A DNA stretch of 64,000 bases from Thinopyrum elongatum (taxonomy: Eukaryota > Streptophyta > Magnoliopsida > Poales > Poaceae): assembly GCA_011799875.1 (NCBI GenBank), contig CM022303.1, forward strand, positions 278,514,904-278,578,903, given 5' to 3'. Positions 37,926 to 49,800 of this stretch are shown piece after piece. The notes beneath the pieces are model-generated. The model made no database searches. It was not told the origin of the DNA and worked only from the letters and a program-made list of their open reading frames with translations. How positions within the stretch are numbered: the stretch's first letter is position 1; each line of letters opens with the position of its first letter. Made by a program: the position numbers and the translations under genes.

Positions 37926-39544
37926 CTACTGAAGAATTTCAAAGTTGATTTGGACCAGCTCTCCTTGCCGAGAAAGTTCGATTTTGACATCATCCCCTAC
38001 TGCAAGATTTGATAGAGTTTTGAACCTTGACCATCCTTTATCATCAATCATCATGCGACCATCCTTTGTAGTTATGGTATATTGAGCAGGTTCATTCACA
38101 CCAAGGCTGTGCATGGTAAGAGAAACTTGGCCACGGTCGCCCGGATTATTGAACGACTCCCTCGTTGCTCTAGGAATTCTCTGTTTGCAAACAAGAATAC
38201 ATACACAAACAGTTAGATCAACACAGTGAATCATGTGAAACAACATGGAAAGAAAAAAGAACGAAGCACGTGGGCGGCCAATGCTTACCAAGAAGGTGGA
38301 GATGTTGGTTTTTGTAAGGACTTTGGTATATGCATTGCGAACTGCAGTCCAGTCTGTTGCCGGTGCAACTGCTGGTTCCGTTACCGCTGGACGGGCTGGA
38401 GCAGATGCAAGTGCAACTTCAAGTGTTGGTGCAGGTGCCGGAGCCGTTGCTGGTGCCCATGCCGGTGCGACTGGTAGTGCCGCTGCTGCTACCGGAGATG
38501 GTGCTCCTTATGGAGCTGGTGCCGGTGTCGGAGCAGGTGCCCGTGTCGGTGCTCGATCCTCCGGTAGACCAGCCTGATCCGCTGACGCGGTCGATGCCCA
38601 ATCCTCTGGTGGATCAGACTGAGCTGCTACCACTGTCGGTGCTAGAGCTAGTGCCGTCTGAGAAGGTGCCGGTGCTCGATCCGATGCTGAAGGTGGTACC
38701 AATGTGCGAGACATCAGCGATCGTCTCTGGTCTGCTATGATTTCATGCTTTAGCTTTCTAACTTCACTAGGCTCCGTGACCTTGATCCAGTCTTTTTCTT
38801 CACTTCTTTTAAATGCTAGAAGGACTAATTGTGGCGTGTTTGTTAAACAAAACTGCAGTTCATCATAGGGCTTCAGATTGTACTCAGACAACTAACTGAT
38901 CCAATTGTGTCCAGTAATATAAGTCATGGATAGTGCCTTCATTACTGACACGACATAAGAAGTGAAACCTGCAAAAATAACCATCATAGAGCAAACCAAA
39001 TGGTTAATTCTATAACGAATGTGACATGGCAAAACCTGCATCATAAAATTGCAGCAAAAGTAAGAAAACATGATAGTAAATCAATAAGATTTAGACAGTA
39101 AATCAATAAGATTTACTTGATGTGACATGAGTGAATCCTTACCAGGAAATCACTATGTTCAAGTTCTAAACTGAAGGTTGATCGTCCAATTACAGGTGGC
39201 ATGCAGGGCCCCCGCTTACTCCCACAAGCAGGACAGTCCAAAGGTCGTGACAAATCGTATGGACCGAACATCCATGGGACTGGAAATCCTGGTGGGTGCG
39301 ATAAACCCTGCAGTGCATACAGATATTGGAGTGTAACCATAATTGATAAACTGTCCTCACAAAAAAAAGATCTGGATACTTCAAAATATACAGACTGAAT
39401 TGAGTGGACAGACATTAACATAGACTGTTCTCAGGACTCACCGCACAACAAAAGCAGCAGTACTAAACAATACATGGTTGACACACACAAATCAAGTACT
39501 GAACAATAGTACTTACTACAGACAAGCAAAGTTGCACTAATTAA

Positions 39545-39960
39545 ACTCTGCAGACTATTTCTTGCCACCGACCTATGGGATGTACCCCACATAACTGACT
39601 AGGCCATGGACTTCGTGAGAGATGTCTACCAGCACCATTGCCATCTCATCAACCTTGGAGAACCTAACAGAGTGGTCTTTCCACTCATAAACATGATGAT
39701 GAAGACAGTCCGCATCAGATTTGTCAGGAAGCTTTACAAGAACCACACCCTTCGTAATCTAAAGCACAGCTAGGAAATTGTTGTGGTGAAGTACACCCTC
39801 GAGAACACGCCTGACAACAATGCTAAAGGAAAACACTAGTTCACGACACATCGCGACAAGGACACATCAGCTGGATAGTTTAGTAGTAGAACTCATCCTC
39901 AGGTCTTCCACTTCACACGGCATGACTTTGAGAACTTCATCTCCACCGCGGACCTGGTTC
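39545..39960 (-). pseudogene. Coding-like fragment in intron 1 of B3-like gene 2, unrecognised
   Basis: A minus-strand stretch (about 39762-39583) reads without stops for ~60 codons and looks coding (VVLVKLPDKSDADC, WKDHSVRF, MAMVLVDISHE). It is bounded by TAG codons in the same frame. The frame upstream of the first stop continues with similar character to about 39850. It may be a relic of an extra exon or of an inserted gene piece. I do not recognise the family. Confidence 0.35.
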
Positions 39961-39987
39961 TAATTCAAACAGAAACCAAATATTTTA

Positions 39988-40150
39988 TTACTACCTCCGT
40001 TCAGAAATATAAGATGATTTTCGATATTTTACTCCATATAAGACTACATATACACACATAAATGAGTGAACAAAGACACTAGAACATGTCTTCAAAGGCA
40101 TGAGAGCAGAGGGATTACTTGCAATATCCATAACACAAGTTACTGAGGCT
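39988..40150. repeat. Stowaway-like MITE remnant
   Basis: 'ctacctccgttcagaaatataagatg' at 39988 resembles the conserved Stowaway end of Triticeae MITEs. The text 'cttcaaaggcatgagagc' occurs twice (40090 and 40153), a small duplication. The second terminal repeat is missing. Confidence 0.45.
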
Positions 40151-40596
40151 AATATACTCTCTTCAAAGGCATGAGAGCTAAAATCTTGCATTTCCTACAG
40201 CTAGCATTGATGTTCATAAAGTAGTTGAAAGTAATCTATAAGAAATCAGTGTTATGTGCAATAATCATATGTATGTCAACCTCTCGCATGTTTTGGTCAA
40301 AAGAGCAATTTAGAACCGTCATTTGGCACACAAAAATCACATGCAAGATCACCCAGAAAGTTGTACTACTAGTACTAGTACTGTGTGTTAGATGAAAAAA
40401 CACGATCAAGATCACCAAAAAGATCGTCAAGAAGAGATATTACCTGGACTTGCTTAATGAGGGATCCCGGAGAGGGGGGCTTGGACGGGGCGATGGCCTT
40501 GAGCTTGTCTGCGGTAGTCTCAGCGGGGTGCTTGTGCTTCTTCGTACCCTGAGCCTCAACGGTTTTGGCCAGAGCCATAGACATCACTTCGGCCGG

Positions 40597-41137
40597 TGTC
40601 GTGGACTTGACACGGCAGATGTCCTAGCGGAAGGACTTAGTCGTGGAGCCATCGCAACTAGGTTAACTTGAAGGGGTTTAAACGGGACAAAGGACACAGA
40701 GAGTTTACCCAGGTTCGGCCCCTCTCAATGAGGTAAAAGGCTACTCCTGCTATGTGTTATATTGCTAGGGTTTCAATTACCAGGGAGCGAATATGCTTGA
40801 CCTAGTTCCCGATTGTTTGTTACCTGTTCCTAAACCGCCGCCGGGTCGTCCCTTTATATCCACAGGTTGACGCCCGGTGGTTCACAGGATCCCGGCCGGC
40901 TCATAAACGTGTCCGGTTCGGTATCCACTCTTTCCTATCTTTACAATACAAGTCATATACTTATGGCGGTTTACATCTATGGGCCCTAACTCGCCTTTGG
41001 GCTTTGGGCCTTCTTATTAAGTCTCCTTCGTAAGTCGCCATCTTCTATGTCTTCATGGGCTTCAATACAGGTAAACCACTATGAGCATAACCCGGCCCCT
41101 CCTGGGCGGTTTATACTCAATAGTTATATCCCCAACA
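40597..41137 (-). repeat. 3' LTR of the Tat element (541 bp)
   Basis: TGTCGTGG at 40597 to CCCAACA at 41137. It is the same length as the right LTR. It adjoins GCCGG on the outside. Confidence 0.93.
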
Positions 41138-41353
41138 TTAGGCCCCAGGTTGATGTGAACTTGTTCATATCAACCTTCAATACTTCACTTAGAAAAAATC
41201 CTTCATCATCAGTCCTTATGAAAATTTATAACCCGCCACGACGTCTGCTCACAGCATTGTGCTAACCCGCCATGACGTCATCTTGCATTAATATCACACG
41301 AGGCCCAAATCTCAGCCTCCTTGATTCCCGCGCATGCCATCTATCCACTACCT

Positions 41354-41361
41354 TATAAATA
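41354..41361 (+). promoter_or_regulatory. TATA box of the opposite-strand gene in the Tat element
   Basis: CTTATAAATAGGG is a strong plant TATA box. It is followed ~30 bp later by a pyrimidine-rich start region, then a leader exon with a GT donor at 41540 and an acceptor AG at 42058-42059. The ATG at 42072 follows. The position fits a dedicated promoter for the plus-strand transcript. Confidence 0.65.
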
Positions 41362-42071
41362 GGGACAGGGTCCTTTTCATTTTCCCCCCTTGCCTCCTCG
41401 TCTTCATCCTCTTCCTTGCCACGCCACACGCGCCCGAGCTCCACTGCCGTCGACCTCACGAGCTGCCTCCACTCCGGCCGCTGCATCATCCTGAACGCAC
41501 CAGAGCACCACCGCGCGCCACCGCTGCCCAACAGTCCTGGTAAGCCCCCCTTTTTTCCTCACCGCAGATCTCCATTAGGGTTTGCTTGAGTTCTTCAGAG
41601 TTCATCTCGGTTCACCTTTGTTCCTCCATAGACCATGTAGTTTTTGATCTAAGTATAGTACCAATCTTGTGCGATAGTAGTTTAGCACTCATTTTTAATA
41701 TCTGAACGCCTCCCCTCCATAGGAGATCTTATCTGAGCACGTGAACTGTCCTGCTACCGCTGCTTTAGGTTAGAATTTTTCTTCATTATCTGAACTGCTG
41801 TAGATCCAAAATTATAACACCAATCTGTGAAACCTGTTTTTCACCACTTAGCCATTTTCCAACTTCAGATCTATACTTTCAATATCCGTGTAGGCGGTTT
41901 AACCTCAGAAAATAACAACCTGCCAGGTACCATTAGTCCCCTCTTAAACCGCCAAGTGCTCGTCTTTAATAACGTCACTATCCGGTTTAACATTTATGCA
42001 TGCTTCAACACTTTCTGCCTGTTAACCATGAACCTTAAACCGGCACAAATCTTTTCCAGGTTATCGTATAA

Positions 42072-45000
42072 ATGGCCAAATCCTTTTATTCCTGTAACTG
42101 GGTTCCATCCCGGGTTACAGAAGAAGAACTGAACGGGTGTGTTGCAACCGGCGCTTTAGCGAAAAAGGAAGACATCCACTGGAGAGCCCCCGGTCCAGAA
42201 AATCCTCCTGAGCCCAAGGATGGGGAAGTGATTGTTTTTGTTGATCATCTGAGTCGAGGGTTCAGCCCTCCCGGATCAAAAAATTTCCGTGACGTGCTTC
42301 ACTTCTTCCAACTTCACCCTCAAGATATTGGGCCTAACTCCGTGTCCAATATTTGCAATTTTCAAGTGTTTTGTGAAGCCTACCTGCAAGAAGAGCCCAC
42401 AGTCGACCTGTTCAGAGATTTCTTCTATTTAAACCGCCGTACTGAATTTACGGATGGGCCCAATACTGAACTTGGCGGGGTTTCAATTCAGAAGAGAAAA
42501 GATGTCAGTTTTCCTCACGCTAAGCATCATAGCCATCCCAAAGATTGGAATCAAACTTGGTTCTATTGCCAAGATACATCTCCAGTTGGCGAGAATCCTC
42601 TGCCGGGTTACCGTGCTCACCGGCTTACCGATGCACATCCATTACCCCAAAGACTCAATGCGAAGGAACAGTCCAAATATGCACCACAGCTTTCAAAGCT
42701 CAGAGCCTTTATGGCAAACGGTTTGACAGGCATTGATTTTGTCCTTTGCTGGGTATCTTGGAGCATTTTACCTTTAAGCCGTCGCCCCGGTTTAATGTGT
42801 GAGTACACAGGGGATGTGAAAGACCCTCAACGCCACACTGATATTCAACTGACTGATGCTGAAATTACTGAATCTGTCAAGAAGATGTTGGATGAACCGG
42901 TGACCGAATGTAGCAAAACAGGACTTAGTCCTTTTTGCGCTTCAAATAAACTGCTAGCTGTAAGAATTGCCCCACTCCTGCTTTAATCCATATTCTTAAT
43001 ACTCCTTTATGATCTTTTCAATCTTTAAACAGGGTGATGATCCGTTCTGGAAGAAGAAACCGTAGGATAAACCGGCCAAAACATTTCGTGTCAAGACCAA
43101 GGTCAACAAGAAGCCCGCCAAGAAGAAAAACACCGAGCCTGCCGAGTTAAACATTGACGATGAAAATCCGGAGTCAGAGGTAGAACTTGATTCACTTGGC
43201 TCTTTTTTCATACATCTCATTGACAATGATTTTTATCAGGACGACGCAGAAGCTAGCCGCGCAAATGACGTAGAGGTAACTATTCTCTCATCCGGTTCAG
43301 AACCTCTACCCACACAGAAAACCCGACAAGCAAGCCGGAAAATAAGATTTTCTCACCCCCTAGCTTACTTGGATCCAAACTTTCTTTTGAAGAAGCAGCA
43401 ACACGAAGCTCGCCGCACAACCCGGCATAGCGGCCATGTGGTCACTTCTTCCGGTTTACCGAACTCGCCAGTTCATAAACGCCGCCCAGAGGTCTCTTCT
43501 ATTTCTAACACGTCTTATCCCAAGGCAGGTTATTTCCGACAACCTCTTAATCCGTCTGATTCAAACTACCAGGGAACTTCCCTTTCATCCTCTGGCGAGT
43601 CCACAGGGACACAAATTCCAACCCTCAAAACTGTTCCTGGGTGAGCATTTTAACTAACCCCTTGTACCTTATGCTTGATCATTATACTAACATGTTATTT
43701 GCATCTCTGTCAGAGCCAAGGCTAGGCCTAGTAAAAAGGCCAAATTGAACAAACCAGCTGATGACAGCGCGCCAACTGATCCGGAAAAGAACCCGAAACA
43801 GTTTGAAACAAATACTGACGCTATTCTTGATGATCCGCCACCGCAAGATCATGACACCTTTGTTGAGCAGATGGAAATTGATCCGATAGGTCATGCTGAT
43901 AAACTGCCAAGCCCAACTAAGGCTGCTGATGATAAAGCTGACGATGTTGTAGTTACCGGTGTCGGGTATACAGCCCCAGACAACCCCACTGCTCTGTCAA
44001 AACATAGTGCCAAAGAAGAATTTTCTGCTGTTGACAAGGGCAAGTGGAAGGTGGACTTGGAAAGCTATGCCCACCTCAGCGCCCAAGATATTCATTCTGG
44101 GTTTTTAAACCGTCTGTACACAAGCCGTGATTATGAAGCCGGTTTACTGAACATGATGAAGGAGCGATATGAGGTAAATGCTGTTAACTCTGCATACATA
44201 TTCTTCCCTTAGCCGCCAAGTTTACTGGACATAAAAGAATAGAATGTTCTGCAAACTTTCAAGAGCCATATAGATCAACTCCACTAGCCCGCAAGGGCCG
44301 GTTTATAATGTCAATATGAACCGGGACTTTAGAATAATATATCTTCAATTTCGCCTGTGTAGCCCCCAAGGGTCGACTTAACAAATATGTTAAGTTGAGA
44401 CTAATTATGCTGTAAGGCTCAAAATTCTTACTTAGGACCTTTATAATCCGGTTGATCATCAAGCTGATAGTTGTTGTGCTTGGGACTTGTAAAAAAAAAT
44501 TGATAAGACGCAAATAGACATTAGCCCCCAAGTGCCAAGTATATTACTTGTTATGTGCTTGGGACTTTGAATATGCACTGCTATGTAATTAATTACATGT
44601 CTCTTGCAGGCTGATCTTAACAAGAAGGAATCTCAAATCGCCGACCTTCAAGAAAATATCAAGTCGCAACAAACCGAGACCTCCAAAGCCAAGGAGGAAC
44701 TGACCAGTGCCTTAACAGCAATGGAGAAACTGAAGGAGAGCTTTAAGAACGAGCGGGCAGGTTGGGATATGGAAAAGTCAACTCTGTTGAAGAGGGTTGA
44801 GGATGCTGAGGCTGCCCTTAAACCGGTAGCTGAAGAGCTGACTGGCTTGAAACAGCAAATAAATGCCATGACCGCTGCCGTATTTGGTAAATAACTTCTT
44901 CATAAGCTTTGAACATGTATTATGTAAGAGACTGCCAGTTTACCGATGTTTTTGATGATGCAGGAACTCGCATTGCTCATCTTGTCTCAGATATGCGGCG

Positions 45001-45541
45001 AAAACTGAAGGCCGCCTATATACTTATAGAGCAATTACATACCGGTGTACAACGGGTTATCTGCACAGCTTCCCATAATAAACCGCCCCCAACCTTGATC
45101 AAGGAGACTTTGGAAAGGCTGGCGATGATGCCTGCACGATTTGAAGAGCTAAAGAAGTCAGCTGCCAGGGAGGGTGCTCTTACTGCACTGACTCGGGCCA
45201 AAGCTTGGATATCTGATCTTGATCCGGCCGATGTGGGAAACGGCTACCCGAGCATAAAGGAGGATGGGTCAGAGTTTAATAACGATGACCTCAGAGCCTT
45301 GACGAGGGAAATGCGCCCATTGGCTAGCCAATTGGCTGAAGAAACCGATCTTTCACATTATCAGTCAATTTATGATGCCAACAACAAGAGAGTTAACGCG
45401 CCAACTTATGATGCTCCAAATCTTATCCCTCCAATCCGTAAGCATACCTATGCCCCTGATGTTGACCCCTCCACACTTATAAGTGATGAAGCTGTATTCA
45501 AGGCCTTAACTGGGATCGATTGGACCACCATTGACTTCTAG
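42072..45541 (+). pseudogene. Additional opposite-strand gene of the Tat element, six coding exons, at least one stop
   Basis: Plus-strand exons are 42072-42959, 43033-43179, 43240-43640, 43714-44173, 44610-44886 and 44964-45541. All use GT..AG and all joins keep phase (~916 codons). A leader intron spans 41540-42059. Exon 1 resembles the 'putative gypsy type transposon' / transposase_28-like N-terminal domain seen in Tat elements (VIVFVDHLSRGFSPPG, FRDFFYLNRRTEF). Exon 2 is Lys-rich (nuclear-signal-like). Exon 5 is a strong coiled coil (KKESQIADLQENIKSQQ). A TAG at 43063-43065 in exon 2 would truncate it. The final TAG (45539-45541) may also be premature, since the frame continues to TAA at 45617. 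The function of these proteins is unknown. Confidence 0.75.
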
Positions 45542-46832
45542 CCACTGGGTAGAGAGGAGGAAGATGAACCAGCGATGGACGATCCGCAACCTTCAAGTCA
45601 GCCAGGCCAGGACTCGTAAACCGGGGGCTGGTTTAGCAGCTGCTTTCTTTAAGACTTGTTAAAACAATTATTCTTTTGGGCACCAAATGCCTTGTAATAG
45701 GCTAGCTTAAACTCTTGCTCTGCTATGCCATCGTCCATATTTACTTTGCATGACACTGCCAATCCACCATGTTAAGATATGCCACTTATGCTTATAATAT
45801 TAACAATGCGGAATCTGCTCCTGCATGCAACAGATTAAAAGTGTCCTGGCGGTTTACCGCTGGACGGGTCATAACGCCCAATATAAAACCATGGAAACTA
45901 ACATAGCTTATACCCAAGGCTGGACTTTAAGAATAACCAAATTTGAAATATATCATACCTGTGATATTTGATCACACTGTTGGTTTACCAAACCGGTGTA
46001 GTAAGGGGGAGAACCCAAATTTTGAGCGCTGGTAATTATCATAGATTGCTTACTTATGAACAAAACCAGGCCGGGTTAATAAACACCGGATATTATCTTA
46101 TCTCATACTGGCGACTTATAGTCAAAAAACCAGGCCGGGTTAATAAACACTGGATGAATTATGATCATAAAGCATTATAAGCCTCATCAAATAAACCTCA
46201 AAAACTGTGGAATAAAACCAATGAAAAAATGAGGCTTTTCATGGGCTGCCAGGCCGAAAATCAAGTGCTTTCACGGGCCGCACAGCCACTGAGTTAAACC
46301 TATATACAAACCTTATAAGATGGACCTCACATAACCAATCATCGTTTTAACTTTGACAAGTTCAGGGTCTATATAAGATTGACTTGTCAAACATTCGGCG
46401 GGTCATTCCAGGAATACCTGGGCGGAGTGGCTTACTTAAAAAGGCAGGATAACCCGGGGTTTTAGGTGAATACACCTGGCTTCCAAGCCTGGCTTTTAAG
46501 CCTATTACAAGGGTTACACAAAATCTTTGTTCTTTAGAATCAAGGAGCCCCCAAGTAATATTTTTGAGCTGTGCTCAAGGGGCACCTATGTTTGAGCTGT
46601 GATTTTGCAACACTCTCTTTGGTACCTTTTAACCTGGGTAGCAAGCCCCCAAGTTTTTTTTTCAGTTGGCTTGTAAGCCGGTTCAAAGGGTAATCATAAC
46701 TTCGCTCATAAGCCGGAAGCCCCCAAGTAACCAAAAACTCATTAAGAAAAGACGACAGAGGCCCTGCTTTAGCAGGGGTGCCAGTTTAATATATACATTG
46801 TCAAAAATATGTACATCAGAAGAGCCAATGGC
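44360..46832. other. Tat element non-coding spacer with repeated AGCCCCCAAG boxes
   Basis: Excluding exons 5-6 of the opposite-strand gene, this spacer separates the two convergent gene sets. AGCCCCCAAG occurs at 44361, 44523, 46546, 46644 and 46718. On the element's sense strand this reads CTTGGGGGCT, resembling a polypurine primer. A ~27-bp sequence (aaccaggccgggttaataaa...) occurs twice, at about 46063 and 46127. No frame of interest is seen in 45620-46832. Confidence 0.55.
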
Positions 46833-49800
46833 TCAGGTGTAGTAAGGCCGAAGATGAGCAATATTCCACGGTCGCCGGGTCTCTTCCTCGGACGTGTGTG
46901 AGTCCTTGTGGTCTCGAACATCAATAAGGTAGTATGACCTGTTGTTCAGATTCTTGCTGACCACAAAGGGTCCTTCCCAAGGTGGGGATAACTTGTGCAT
47001 ATCAGTCTGATCCTGGATAAGCCGGAGCACCAAGTCGCCTTCTTGAAAGGCTCTGGTATTGACCCGGTGGTTGTGATAACGACGTAGATCTTGCTGGTAA
47101 ATCGCCGAACGAGCCGCTGCGAGATCACGCGTCTCGTCTAACAGGTCAAGTGCATCCTGACGTGCCTTTTCATTATCAGCTTCAACGTAAGCCGCCACCC
47201 AGGGTGAGTCGTGACGGATGTCACTGGGGAGAACCGCCTCTGCTCCATAAACCATGAAAAAAGGCGTGTAACCCATAGATCTGTTGGGCGTTGTGTTGAT
47301 GCTCCATAGCACCGAGGGTAACTCCTCTACCCAACAACCCGGCGTCCTCTGTAAGGGAACAATAAGCTGGGGCTTGATGCCTCTCAGAATCTCTTGATTG
47401 GCTCTCTCAGCTTGACCATTAGATTGGGGGTGAGCCACCGATGATACATCAAGCCGGATATGCTCACGTTGACAAAATTCTTTCATAGCACCCTTGGAGA
47501 GATTAGTGCCATTGTCTGTTACAATGTTGTGTGGAAAGCCAAAACAGAAGACCACCTTCTTCATGAATTGAACCGCCGTTGCTGCATCACACTTACTGAC
47601 TGGCTCTGCCTCTACCCACTTAGTGAATTTATCAACCGCCACCAAGAGGTGGGTCTTCTTATCCTTGGACCTCTTAAAAGGTCCAACCATATCAAGCCCC
47701 CAAACTGCAAACGGCCAAGTGATTGGAATCATTCTCAACTCCTGAGCCGGAACATGAGCTCGACGTGAAAACTTCTAACAACCGTCACATTTTTTGACCA
47801 AGTCCTCAGCATCAGCATGAGCCGTCAGCCAATAAAAACCGTGACGAAAAGCCTTGGCTACAAGAGATTTAGAGCCGGCGTGATGACCACAATCTCCTTC
47901 ATGGATCTCACGCAGAATCTCACAGCCTTCTTCAGGAGAAACACAACGCTTAAACACCCCGGTAACACTGCAATGGTGCAGCTCTCCATTGACAATTGTC
48001 ATGGACTTGGACCGCCGGGTTATTTGCCTGGCCAAGGTTTCATCCTCAGGTAACTTGCCCCGGGTCATATATGCCAAATATGGAACTGTCCAATCAGGAG
48101 TAACATGAAGAGCCGCCACCAACTGAGCTTCTGGGTCAGGAATAGCTAAATCCTCCTCTGTAGGTAACTTGACCGACGAGTTATGCAAAACGTCAAGAAA
48201 GACATTAGGTGGCACCGGTTTACGTTGAGAACCCAACCGGCTTAAGGCATCAGCCGCTTCATTTTTCATTCGATCAACATGCTCAACTTGATAACCCTTG
48301 AAGTGACCAGCAATAACATCTACCTCTCGTCGATAAGCCGCCATGAGGGGATCCTTAGAATCCCAAGTACCAGAGACTTGTTGAGCCACCAAATCTGAGT
48401 CACCAAAGCACCTTACCCGGCTTAAGTTCATCTCCTTAGCCATCCGAAGACCGTGGAGCAAGGCCTCATATTCAGCTGCATTGTTAGTGCAAGGGAACAT
48501 CAAACGGAGAACATAACAAAATTTATCACCTCGAGGGGAAGCAAGCACAACTCCAGCCCCCGAGCCCTCTAATTGCCTGGACCCATCAAAGTGAATAGTC
48601 CAATACGTATTATCTGGTTTTTCCTCAGGCATCTGCAGTTCTGTCCAGTCATTGATGAAATCCACCAGTGCTTGAGACTTGATGGCCGTGCGAGGCATAT
48701 ACTTCAAACCATGAGGCCCAAGTTCAATGGCCCATTTGGCAACCCAGCCTGTTGCTTCCCTGTTTTGTATGATATCTCCTAAAGGAGCAGAGCTAACCAC
48801 AATAATGGGGTGACCCTGAAAATATTGCTTAAGCTTCCGGCTTGCCATGAAAACCCCATATACAAGCTTCTGCCAATGTGGTTATCTCTGCTTGGACTCG
48901 ATAAGTACTTCGTTGATATAATAAACCGGCCGTTGAACCGGATATTCCTTGCCTGCCTCTTTCCTTTCAACCACAATAGCCACACTAACAGCCCGGCTAT
49001 TAGCAGCCACATATAACAACTGCGGCTCCTTATCAACGGGCGCAGCTAGGACCGGCGGCTCAGCCAGCTGCTTCTTAAGCGCCTCAAATGCCTCATTAGC
49101 AGCGTCACTCCAGACGAAGTCATCTGTCTTTTTCATCATCTGATACAAAAGGATGGCCTTCTCACCGAGGCGGCTTATGAACCGGCTTAGCGCCGCAATA
49201 CGACCCGCCAGACGTTGAACATCATTGATACACGCCGGTTTAGCCAGAGAAGTAATGGCTTTGATCTTCTCCGGATTAGCTTCAATGCCCCAGTTAGACA
49301 CCAGAAAGCCCAAAAGCTTGCCCGCCAGCACACCAAAAACACACTTGGCCGGATTAAGCATCATCTTATAAACTCGGAGATTATCAAAGGTTTCCTTCAA
49401 GTCGTCTATCAACGTCTCCTTCTTTCTGGATTTCACCACAATATCATCCACATAAGCATGAACATTGCGTCCAATCTGATTATGAAGACAATTCTGCACA
49501 CATCGCTGGTAAATCACCTGGGCACTCTTGAGCCCAAAAGGCATAGACACATAGCAGAAGGCTCCAAAGGGAGTTATGAAAGTTGTCTTCTCTTGGTCCT
49601 TAACTGCCATCTTGATCTGATGATAACCAGAATAAGCATCCAAAAAACTCAAACGCTCACAACTCGCCGTAGCATCAATAATCTGATCAATACGAGGGAG
49701 AGCAAAAGGATCAGCCGAACAAGCTTTGTTAAAATCCGTGTAGTCCACACACATGCGCCAAGTGCCGTTCTTCTTAAGTACCAGCACCGGGTTAGCCAAC

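Noticed and set aside
38245..38740. Gly/Ala- and Leu/Val-rich plus-strand frames
   Set aside because: They are antisense shadows of the Pro/Ala-rich linker in exon 3 of B3-like gene 2.
38966..39142. Apparent phase break between exons 2 and 3 of B3-like gene 2
   Set aside because: Using the acceptor at 39036-39038 instead of 38969-38971 restores phase and adds B3-like residues, so no frameshift is needed.
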